Shown here piece by piece: positions 17,636 through 26,181 of a DNA stretch of 32,933 nucleotides. The translations under genes were made by a program, and so were the position numbers. The notes under the pieces are model-generated. The model did not search any database and was not told the origin of the DNA. It saw only the letters and a list, made by a program, of their open reading frames with translations. The DNA lies in assembly GCA_021298335.1 (NCBI GenBank), contig JAJTEZ010000018.1:1-32933 (forward strand), given 5' to 3'. Each line of letters begins with the position of its first letter. Positions within the stretch are counted from its first letter, which is position 1. Origin of the DNA: Saprospiraceae bacterium. GTDB lineage: Bacteria; Bacteroidota; Bacteroidia; Chitinophagales; Saprospiraceae.

Positions 17636-17742
17636 TAAATAGATGGTAAAAAGTCATTCACCCAAAACACGCAATAGTTCAGCTGCTTTATTGCTCTTAC
17701 CCATCAAAAAATGTCAGTAAAGCGACCAACCAGAAAAAACCA

Positions 17743-18708
17743 ATGCAATCCAGAGGTATAATAGTATTAATGCATTCAGAAAGAGTCGCCTCATCCAGGC
17801 ACGTAAAGGCTCTTTCTGAAATAGCACCGGGATTTACCGTCCATCAGGTGGCAGATGAAGAAGATGCCATTGAGTGTGCCCCGGAAGCGGTGTATATATT
17901 GGGACACAGATATCTGCGACAAGTCCTTCCGTATACAAAAAAACTTAACTGGGTACAGCTCAGTGGAGGTGGATTTGATCACATACCTATAGATAAACTG
18001 AAAGCATTAGGAGTCCTGACATCACGGTATACCGGAGCTTCCAGGGGAATCGCTTTTCATGCTGTGGCCCTTGCCATGGCAGTAAACAGAAAGCTGCCAG
18101 AGATTATAGCATCGCAACGCGATCATGAATTTGATACTGCCTTATATCAGGAAATGCTGCCGTTACCTCAAAAGATAATGATTGTCGGTCTTGGCTCGAT
18201 AGGCCTGGAAATCGCTAAACTAATGAGGCCAGGCTGTCGTTTAATTCGCGGGGTTAAGAAGTCAAGAGAGGTCATTCCCACAGAATTTGTGGATGAAATC
18301 TTTGTTTCGGATGACTGGAAAGAAAAATTACAGGATACAGATTTCCTTTTTGTTTGCCTGCCAAATAATGCGGACACTGAGGCCTTTGTCGACGAAGAAG
18401 CCCTAAAAAAACTCCCCGACCATGCAGTTGTAGTGAATGTGGGCAGGTATGAGACAATTGACAATGAGGTGATGTGTCAGCTTTTGAATACAGGAAAGTT
18501 GGGGGGGGCCGCCATTGATGTATTTCCACGCCCATTTGACGAGATATTGATGCAGCGATTGTATACTGTAAAAAACCTCTTGATTTCACCCTATGTAGCC
18601 GCAAGATATCAAGGTAAGGTGGATGAGTTTGAAACATTTTGCGAAAAACAACTGCAACGGATGATACAAGGGATTACCCCTGAAAATATTGTAGGTATTG
18701 ATCAATAG
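17743..18708 (+). CDS. D-isomer specific 2-hydroxyacid dehydrogenase family protein (non-canonical active site)
   Basis: Rossmann motif IMIVGLGSIGLEIAKLM, LFVCLPNNADTEAFV, VVVNVGRYETIDNEVM, GGAAIDVFPRPFDE, ISPYVAARYQG. Confidence 0.83.
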   Translation: MQSRGIIVLMHSERVASSRHVKALSEIAPGFTVHQVADEEDAIECAPEAVYILGHRYLRQVLPYTKKLNWVQLSGGGFDHIPIDKLKALGVLTSRYTGASRGIAFHAVALAMAVNRKLPEIIASQRDHEFDTALYQEMLPLPQKIMIVGLGSIGLEIAKLMRPGCRLIRGVKKSREVIPTEFVDEIFVSDDWKEKLQDTDFLFVCLPNNADTEAFVDEEALKKLPDHAVVVNVGRYETIDNEVMCQLLNTGKLGGAAIDVFPRPFDEILMQRLYTVKNLLISPYVAARYQGKVDEFETFCEKQLQRMIQGITPENIVGIDQ

Positions 18709-18724
18709 GTCAATGATATTAACT

Positions 18725-18746
18725 ATGCACATGGAAATAAGTGCAT
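18725..18746 (+). other. Small inverted repeat, weak terminator-like
   Basis: ATGCAC (18725-18730) / GTGCAT (18741-18746) followed by TTTTG, 17 nt after the stop of the 2-hydroxyacid dehydrogenase gene. Confidence 0.2.
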
Positions 18747-18870
18747 TTTGATCAAAGATTGCGTGATTCCGCACCTATAAAACAAATTCATTGTAAACTG
18801 GAAAATAATCCAACCCGGGATATTCTGTACCCTTTAACACTTGAGAATTATAAAAATTATTCTATAAAAA

Positions 18871-19794
18871 ATGCATAAAATCATAGATGTCAGATGCCGT
18901 TTTACGGGAGGGAGCTCTGCAGAATACTACAGAAATCAACTGGCTAAGTCAGGTCGCCTGCAAATGATTGAATCACTGAATGAGGGAACAGAAGAAGCAT
19001 TTTTTCAGGAAATCTCATCAGCTGGGATTGGTACAGCAGTTTCTGCCTCTGGATTTAACCCTGGTGCAAGACTTGGCAAGTATACATTTCCTGACAGAAC
19101 TACTTCCAATGAGGAATTAGCGGATGTCGCAAAGAGAAATCCTGCACAATTTATCGCCTGTGCGGGCCTTGATGTCAGCAATACGTTTCATAATTGCATG
19201 GACGAAATCGAAAGATGTTATTTTGAACTGGGTATTCATGTCTTTGGAATTGAGCCGGGCAGAGCCCCGGGATGTAACCCGGCAGACAAATCACTCTTTG
19301 ATATTTACCGCAAACTGGAATCGCTCGATTGTACCGTGATTATCCAAACATCCGGTTTGAAAGGTGGACCATTCTTGCATTACGCTCACCCCGATCATAT
19401 CGAGGTGGTTGCTCACCATTTTCCGAATTTAAGGATCATTTGCGCGCACGGCTGTTACCCCTATGTGAGAGAAGCCATCGTGATTGCCATGCGAAGGGAA
19501 AATATTTGGCTAAGTCCGGAGGGATATTTATGGCATCTTGGACATGAAGACTGGATGCGAGCCATCAACAAAAACTTCGAGCAATTTTCACATAAATTCC
19601 TGTTTGGATCTGCCTACCCGCTTACCCCCATCAAACCATTTGTGGAGAATTTTCTGAAATTGGAATGGGACAAAAGTGTCTTACCCAGAATTCTGTACCA
19701 AAATGCAATTCAAGCATTAAATATCGGCCAAAAAGAACCTTTTGCAACCCTAATGAAAGATAAAACATTTGAACTTACCCCTTTTTATAATTAA
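18871..19794 (+). CDS. Amidohydrolase_2-like TIM-barrel protein (degenerate metal site)
   Basis: N-terminal HKIIDVRCRFTG, NLRIICAHGCYPYVREAI, KFLFGSAYPLTP, RILYQNAIQAL match the amidohydrolase_2 layout with substituted metal ligands. Confidence 0.72.
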   Translation: MHKIIDVRCRFTGGSSAEYYRNQLAKSGRLQMIESLNEGTEEAFFQEISSAGIGTAVSASGFNPGARLGKYTFPDRTTSNEELADVAKRNPAQFIACAGLDVSNTFHNCMDEIERCYFELGIHVFGIEPGRAPGCNPADKSLFDIYRKLESLDCTVIIQTSGLKGGPFLHYAHPDHIEVVAHHFPNLRIICAHGCYPYVREAIVIAMRRENIWLSPEGYLWHLGHEDWMRAINKNFEQFSHKFLFGSAYPLTPIKPFVENFLKLEWDKSVLPRILYQNAIQALNIGQKEPFATLMKDKTFELTPFYN

Positions 19795-19806
19795 TCTATA
19801 CAACAA

Positions 19807-20895
19807 ATGACTACAATTCTTTTATTATCTGGAGGAAGCCTTGTGGGCCAAAATATTTTGGCAGCACTCTACGGCAGAAGGCAGAATGTAAAACTAATTG
19901 CAACCAATAGCAAATCCGACGAACCTTCACTTTTTCTGTATGATAAAGTATACTTGTGTCCAACCTTAACGACTCACCCCAGTGAATTTGAAGATGTTTT
20001 CTTAGGCATATTGAACAATGAGTCTCCGGATTTGATAGTCCCTTGCAGGGATGAGGATGTTTATTTTCTTGCAAAATTTGGCGAAAAGTTTCCCGAATAC
20101 AAATACAAGCTTTTGTGTGGCAACAAGATGGTGGCCGATGCCTTGGTTGACAAAGAAAAAAGTGCCAACCTTTGCGATAAAATGAGGATTCCTTTTGCCA
20201 AAACAATTCTGGCTGATTCACAAAGAAATGCTCTAAACACATTTATGGATGGATTCTCATTTCCAATTGTCGCGAAACCTGTCCGTGGTTTCGCATCACA
20301 AGGGGTATATTTAATTCTGAATTCAGACCAAATGGAATATTTTATTGGTAAAAAAGACTACATATTCCAACATTATGTAGGAAATTCCAGCCAAATTTCT
20401 GAATACATGGAATCTGTCAGACTTTTGGGCTTACCTTTATACCATAGTTTTGAACAAACAAAAGTATCTATTCAGGGAAACATTAGTCCTGACGGGTCCA
20501 TTCTTGGAACATTTATCACTTTGCACCAAATGATGAATGGAAAAAGTGACAAGGTGAGCATATCAAATCAGACAGATTGGCTTTCTCAGTCGAACGAGTG
20601 GACATCTGTGTTTTCAGAAAACGGATGGCGTGGACCGATTAACATCCAATGCCAGATAGATGAAAACAATCAACTTTGCGCCTATGAACTGAATGGAAGA
20701 TTTACAGGAGCTACGCATGCGAGGCTATTGCTTGGATTTGATGAATTAAAATTAACACTTGAAGCGTGGTGCGGCATGAAAATCCAGGTGCAAAACCTAA
20801 AAAACAGACCTGAAATTGTCAGAAAGACGATGCAAAACACATTCCTGGACATAGAACAATGCCACCTTTTAAGCGAAAGCGGGACTTGGCCTTGA
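19807..20895 (+). CDS. ATP-grasp domain protein (CarB-like ligase)
   Basis: TTILLLSGGSLVGQNIL, PDLIVPCRDEDVYFLA, ALVDKEKSANLCDKM, FPIVAKPVRGFASQGVYLI, INIQCQIDENNQLCAYELNGRFTG. Confidence 0.85.
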   Translation: MTTILLLSGGSLVGQNILAALYGRRQNVKLIATNSKSDEPSLFLYDKVYLCPTLTTHPSEFEDVFLGILNNESPDLIVPCRDEDVYFLAKFGEKFPEYKYKLLCGNKMVADALVDKEKSANLCDKMRIPFAKTILADSQRNALNTFMDGFSFPIVAKPVRGFASQGVYLILNSDQMEYFIGKKDYIFQHYVGNSSQISEYMESVRLLGLPLYHSFEQTKVSIQGNISPDGSILGTFITLHQMMNGKSDKVSISNQTDWLSQSNEWTSVFSENGWRGPINIQCQIDENNQLCAYELNGRFTGATHARLLLGFDELKLTLEAWCGMKIQVQNLKNRPEIVRKTMQNTFLDIEQCHLLSESGTWP

Positions 20896-20964
20896 GTTTT
20901 TTCTGTTTCATAAAGTCGAGTGTAAAATATCAATCTGTTTCACATAAATACACCCCCAGGGTTT

Positions 20965-22899
20965 TTGAATAACTATCCATTTTTAATTCAACCTGTTCAA
21001 ATTTCTGAACAGGTTTGGGCAAATGATATCCCCCCCATGGTGATTGTATCCTGCATTGCATACAATCACAAGGAATACATCGAAGAAGCTATTCAAAGTT
21101 TTTTGAGTCAAAAAACCACTTTCAGGGTGGAAATCTGGATTCATGACGACGCATCAACAGATGGTACCACCGATATCATCCGACAGTATTCTGAGAAATT
21201 TCCGGACATCATTAAACCGATGCTGCAAAAAAATAATGTGCACAATCAAAAGGTAAGAATTCGCCCTACTTACCATTTTCCGGTAGCAAACTCAAACTAT
21301 ATCGCGCTATGTGACGGAGACGATTTCTGGATTCACCCATTAAAACTACAGCATCAGTTTACCTTTATGGAAGCTCATCCGGATTACTCCGTTTGCTACC
21401 ACAACACCTATTTGAAAAACAACCATGAAAGCCTTCAAACATTCATTTCGCAAGAGCGCAATTCAGGTTTTACTATCCCCGATGTAATCAGGGGATTGGG
21501 AGGGCATACTTCCTCATTTTTTTTTCGCACCGCATTAACAGAAAAACTGCCTGCCTGGGTGTGGAGTGCCCCGACTTTGGATTACATACTAAGAATCCAT
21601 TTTGCTATACTTGGGAAATCGGGATATATCAACAAATGTTTGTCTGTGTACCGGCAAAATGTACAGGGATCCTGGAATGACCTTTCAAAAAATCGAAAAA
21701 GTAAGATTGTACACCGCACTAAAATGGTAAAATCCCTGAGTTCATTGAACAAGGACACAAATTTTGAGCATGATTTTGAAATCCAGGAACAGATTATCCG
21801 CAGTATTTTAAAAGATATAACATGGTTTGAAGGGCAACTAAGCAGCATCATACCGCTGACCGATGTGCTCCATGTGAAAAACAAATTAAGACTATTTAAA
21901 AGAATAATTTTCGGGATATTAAAAATCAAGTTGAACAGATTTTTCTTTTATAAGACATACAGTTATCTAAGAAATCCCCTGGGACTCTCCCTCGACATGA
22001 AATGGTATTTAGATTGTAAATCTTTACCCCTTACTAATGATCACAAGGAATTATATTACAATATACACCGAATCTATTTTAAGAGTTTTCGCCGTTTTCC
22101 TGATTTGAAACAATGCAGGGAATTTAATGAAAAAATGCAGTGGTTAAAGTTGTTTGATCAGGATGAAAAAATTGTGACACTCTCTGACAAATACCTTGTA
22201 AGGGATTTTGTAAAGAAAATGGTTGGACAACAATATCTACCGACTTTATATCAGGTATGTAATAACTTTGACGATATTCGGCTGGAAGAGCTGCCAGAAT
22301 CTTTTGTCATGAAAACAAACAACGACTGCGGCACCGTATTGCTTGTTAATAATAAAGCTGATTTTATTGAATGGGAGGCAAGAGAATTGCTCACAAAAGG
22401 GTTAAACCGAAAATTTGGATGGGAATACGGAGACTGGGCATACAAATTTATACAACCAAAAATCATTATTGAAGAATACCTGACAGATTCCATAAATTAC
22501 AGTCCTGATGATTATAAATTTTTTGTTCTGAACGGAGAAGTTACTTTCGTATGGTATCTCTACAATCGCTTTCAGGATATAAAATATCAGCTGATTGATA
22601 GAAATGGTCATGACGTGAAAAATGAATATCACCTCGATTTTCGGGAATATGGAACAAAATTTCAAAAGCCTCCTCAATGGGAAGAAATGATCTCTGTCGC
22701 AGAAAAATTGGCTGGCTCCTTCAAATTCATTCGAGTCGACCTGTACCTCACTAATGACCGGATCTCTTTTGGTGAACTCACCTTCTGGACGGGTTCTGGT
22801 TTATCAAAAATATTAAAGAATCTTCACCTTGGTGCATTAGATAATTTCGATCGATCCACCAGTAAACCTCTTGTAATAAATTCAATTCTTCAAGAATAA
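20965..22899 (+). CDS. GT2 glycosyltransferase fused to C-terminal TupA-like ATP-grasp domain
   Basis: N-terminal IVSCIAYNHKEYIEEAIQSFLSQ...IHDDASTDGTTDII...LCDGDDFW; C-terminal FNEKMQWLKLFDQDEKIVTLSDKYLVRDFVKKMV...SFVMKTNNDCGTVLLV...IIEEYLTD...DYKFFVLNGEV...FGELTFWTGSGLSK. TTG start. Confidence 0.88.
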   Translation: MNNYPFLIQPVQISEQVWANDIPPMVIVSCIAYNHKEYIEEAIQSFLSQKTTFRVEIWIHDDASTDGTTDIIRQYSEKFPDIIKPMLQKNNVHNQKVRIRPTYHFPVANSNYIALCDGDDFWIHPLKLQHQFTFMEAHPDYSVCYHNTYLKNNHESLQTFISQERNSGFTIPDVIRGLGGHTSSFFFRTALTEKLPAWVWSAPTLDYILRIHFAILGKSGYINKCLSVYRQNVQGSWNDLSKNRKSKIVHRTKMVKSLSSLNKDTNFEHDFEIQEQIIRSILKDITWFEGQLSSIIPLTDVLHVKNKLRLFKRIIFGILKIKLNRFFFYKTYSYLRNPLGLSLDMKWYLDCKSLPLTNDHKELYYNIHRIYFKSFRRFPDLKQCREFNEKMQWLKLFDQDEKIVTLSDKYLVRDFVKKMVGQQYLPTLYQVCNNFDDIRLEELPESFVMKTNNDCGTVLLVNNKADFIEWEARELLTKGLNRKFGWEYGDWAYKFIQPKIIIEEYLTDSINYSPDDYKFFVLNGEVTFVWYLYNRFQDIKYQLIDRNGHDVKNEYHLDFREYGTKFQKPPQWEEMISVAEKLAGSFKFIRVDLYLTNDRISFGELTFWTGSGLSKILKNLHLGALDNFDRSTSKPLVINSILQE

Positions 22900-22965
22900 A
22901 ATGAAGCTTAATCCCAGTATTGTTGAATTTTAAGCAATTAAATAGTAACACATGACAATCTCTTT

Positions 22966-23775
22966 ATGCTGAAAATTTTATTTTCATTCTTAAAAAAAAT
23001 TGAAAGAAAAGTTAATATCTGGAGATTCAATCTTTGGCATGAAAGAGTAAATATTGTCATGATTCACCTGGGAAGATGTGGCAGTACAGCACTGGCACAC
23101 CACCTTCAGCAACATCCAGAACTAAAATGGGCAGGTGAAATTATTGAACATGAAAATGAAAAACATGCTGCTCTGAATAAAATAAATCAGTTCGTCACTA
23201 ATAGTATCAGAAAATATAGTGGGATAGAAATCAAACCGTTTCATCTTAGAAGTTGCCGGATTCCGCCACAGGAGTTTTTGGATTTTCTAAAAAAGAAGCA
23301 GTTTAGCAAAATTATCTTCCTTACCAGAAAAAATCTGTTGAGAATTATCATCTCAGGCACTGTCAGTCGACAAACCAAAGTATGGCACATTCAGAACTCA
23401 AATAATCAAAAACTCCATCAAATTTATCTTGATCCTAATTCTATCATGGTTCGAGGTAATTTTTATAAATTATTGGATGTCTTGAGTATGTTGGAGAAAG
23501 ATATCTTGGATATGGAGGAATTACTGAAAAAGCAGAAAATACTTCGGTTGTATTACGAAGAGCATGTATCAATGTCGCCGGTTATCGGATTCAAAAAAAT
23601 ATGTGAGTATATCGGAGTCCCTTTTGTGGAAAATTCAATCTCTCTTGTCAAAACAAATCCATTTCCTCTGCAGGAAATCATCACAAATTTTTCAGAGATA
23701 AAAGAGCACCTTGATAATACCCGATTTGAGTGGATGTTGTACGATGAAACACATTCCAACAAGACGATTTCATAA
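22966..23775 (+). CDS. Sulfotransferase family protein
   Basis: VNIVMIHLGRCGSTALAHHLQQHPELKWAGEI (PAPS loop) and KIIFLTRKNLLRIIISG. Confidence 0.75.
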   Translation: MLKILFSFLKKIERKVNIWRFNLWHERVNIVMIHLGRCGSTALAHHLQQHPELKWAGEIIEHENEKHAALNKINQFVTNSIRKYSGIEIKPFHLRSCRIPPQEFLDFLKKKQFSKIIFLTRKNLLRIIISGTVSRQTKVWHIQNSNNQKLHQIYLDPNSIMVRGNFYKLLDVLSMLEKDILDMEELLKKQKILRLYYEEHVSMSPVIGFKKICEYIGVPFVENSISLVKTNPFPLQEIITNFSEIKEHLDNTRFEWMLYDETHSNKTIS

Positions 23776-23810
23776 TAAGTTCCAATGCAACTAAATCTGG
23801 TGCCTGCGAT

Positions 23811-25304
23811 ATGCTTGTGTCCGTGAATACGAATCAAAAATTACCAGTTCGCCTTGTCCTGCTCCTCGCTGTGGTGCTTTCGCTGGTGCAGTTTTTCTAC
23901 TGCCGAAGCCTGTGGCTTGATGAAGCGATGCTGGCATTAAATATCCTGGAAAAAAGCCCGTCAGAGCTGATGAGTCCCCTCTCTGACAATCAGGTAGCCC
24001 CTCCCCTGTTCCTGTTGCTGGAAAAGGCGTTTTCGTATTTGCCTTGCCACGAAGACTACAGCCTGCGGCTATTACCCCTGTTTTCTTTTTGGACTGCTCT
24101 GTACATTTTCCAAAAGCTGAGCCGTACCATGATACCGACACCATCCGCACGATTTGCAGCCTTCTGCCTCATATCGCTTAGCAGTGTTTTTTTGTACTAC
24201 TCAAACGAAATAAAACAGTACATGACAGATGCAGCTGTAAGCTGCTTACTGCTTTATCTTTATTTACAGCCAAAACAAGTTGCATCCCGGTATTATACAA
24301 CTCTCATTGTAGCCGGTTGGATTGCGATATTCCTGTCAAATGCGGCCATCATTATCCTCTTTTCCATGGGTATCACCATGCTATGGAATTCACGCTGGAA
24401 ATCGTATGGCAACTGGATCATGCTTACAGGAGGTGTCTGGCTGACTGCCTTCTTAATTTACTATAGTTTTTTCATTAAAGGTCACCCATCCAAAGCCTTT
24501 ATGCTGAACTACTGGGGAAATCAAGATGCCTTTCTGCCTTTAAATCTCCTGTCTGAAGAATTTATTCAATTTGCCGGCCTACAATTCTCCAATATCGCAG
24601 GAATGTATATGGCAAAATTGCCATGGATCAGTGGCACACTGCTTCCCATACTTATTGTCGCCGGTGTTCTGCATCTGGTAAAAAGCCACCTCCAAAGTCC
24701 TTTTTTTCTGCTGCTCCTGCTTCCCCTACCTGTTCATCTCCTGATTTCTGCACTGAAACTCTATCCGTTTGATGCACGATTGTATCTGTATCTTATACCT
24801 GTTTTAGCTCTTGTAATGGGACTTGGCTGGGAATATATCGTAACACAGCTGCCTTCGTGGAAATATCCAGAACTGGAGAAGGTGATCTTTCTGCTCCCCA
24901 TTTTCCTATTGACAGGCATCTATCTCAAAGGGTTTCCGATGAAGCGGCAGGAACACAAAGAAAACCTTGCCTTCTACAACCTGCACAGTAAAAAAGGCCA
25001 GGGATTATTTATCAGCGCCGGATCCCGGTATCCGGGAAAGTATTATCTGTCCACTCAGTTTCTTCAGGTAAATGGACCCCTGACTATTAGCAAAATGAAA
25101 AAAAAGAATGAACTCGACTCAAGAATGAACGAAATTCTTTGCCTTGAAGGTCAAACCTGGCTGCTCTTTACAGACAATTATTTTGATTCAGTCAAATACT
25201 ATACCCATACCCTGGACTCTTTGCAAATTCCGTGTCTTGAAAGCCATAAAGCAGTAAATTCCTCCTTGTTTTTGTATGATTTTGGTAATGGGCAAGACAA
25301 ATAA
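23811..25304 (+). CDS. GT39/PMT-like (GT-C) integral membrane glycosyltransferase
   Basis: SLWLDEAMLALNILEKSPSELMSPLSDNQVAPPLFLLLEKAF is the ArnT/PMT_2 first-loop pattern; multiple transmembrane segments. Confidence 0.78.
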   Translation: MLVSVNTNQKLPVRLVLLLAVVLSLVQFFYCRSLWLDEAMLALNILEKSPSELMSPLSDNQVAPPLFLLLEKAFSYLPCHEDYSLRLLPLFSFWTALYIFQKLSRTMIPTPSARFAAFCLISLSSVFLYYSNEIKQYMTDAAVSCLLLYLYLQPKQVASRYYTTLIVAGWIAIFLSNAAIIILFSMGITMLWNSRWKSYGNWIMLTGGVWLTAFLIYYSFFIKGHPSKAFMLNYWGNQDAFLPLNLLSEEFIQFAGLQFSNIAGMYMAKLPWISGTLLPILIVAGVLHLVKSHLQSPFFLLLLLPLPVHLLISALKLYPFDARLYLYLIPVLALVMGLGWEYIVTQLPSWKYPELEKVIFLLPIFLLTGIYLKGFPMKRQEHKENLAFYNLHSKKGQGLFISAGSRYPGKYYLSTQFLQVNGPLTISKMKKKNELDSRMNEILCLEGQTWLLFTDNYFDSVKYYTHTLDSLQIPCLESHKAVNSSLFLYDFGNGQDK

Positions 25305-25364
25305 AATATTTGAAACATTGCCAGCTGAAAATATCTCGGAATCATTTATAATAACTAAATCAGA

Positions 25365-26078
25365 ATGACTTTATCCCATACTATCAAAACGATACCTGAC
25401 AACAACTACAATTCAAGCGCGTTAGACAAGAAAAGTCGGTGGTATCAGAAGTTTTGGGGACACTGCCATCGGTTACCCCTGCTTCCATCAGATAAACCGT
25501 ATGACGTCACAATTTCTGAACAGTTCAGATTTATCTGGTTTCGAAATTACAAAGTAGGATCAAGGTCTTTATTGAAATTATTTAGTGAAAATCAAGTTGT
25601 ATTGGATGCTGCTCAGCCTTACCAGTGTTATTACCCTCCCAAATTATATCGCGATTATTTTTCTTTTGCTTTTGTTCGAAATCCGTGGGATCGCTTAATT
25701 TCCTGCTGGCATAACAAGGTATTAAAAAACAATCATTTTCAATTTTCAGAGAGCGAGTGGGAAAAGATGAAGGATTTAGATAATTTTTTGGATTTTATAC
25801 AGAAAAAAAAACTTTCAGGAAATACAGATGGCCATATTCGTCTTCAATCGTCACTCATTGACTTGAATCAGATTCAGTTTCTAGGACGGTTTGAGTCCTT
25901 TCAGAAAGATGCAGGCTACATCATACAAAAATTACAATTTCAACATCGGATAGTCCCCGTAAGAAATCAATCTGAGCGGTCAAGCACACAATATCAGTTA
26001 TATTACACTTCGGAAAATGCAGAAAAAGTTGCCCGATTGTATGAAAAGGACATCCGAATGTTTGGATATACATTTTAG
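25365..26078 (+). CDS. Sulfotransferase family 2 (HNK-1/chondroitin sulfotransferase-like)
   Basis: FIWFRNYKVGSRSLLKLF (5'-PSB-like), FAFVRNPWDRLISCWHNKV (3'-PB), FLGRFESFQKD. Confidence 0.82.
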   Translation: MTLSHTIKTIPDNNYNSSALDKKSRWYQKFWGHCHRLPLLPSDKPYDVTISEQFRFIWFRNYKVGSRSLLKLFSENQVVLDAAQPYQCYYPPKLYRDYFSFAFVRNPWDRLISCWHNKVLKNNHFQFSESEWEKMKDLDNFLDFIQKKKLSGNTDGHIRLQSSLIDLNQIQFLGRFESFQKDAGYIIQKLQFQHRIVPVRNQSERSSTQYQLYYTSENAEKVARLYEKDIRMFGYTF

Positions 26079-26181
26079 AATCATCTGATCCAGGAACTAC
26101 TTTTGCTGTTAAAACATATACATCTTGACACATTCCAGGAAAAAAACTTCTATTTAAGAATAAGCCAGCTTTAGGAGTCAA

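Noticed and set aside
4092-17701. Shared 11-mer TTGCTCTTACC in two intergenic regions (4092-4102 and 17691-17701)
   Set aside because: Exact 11-mers recur by chance many times in 33 kb; flanking sequences do not align well.
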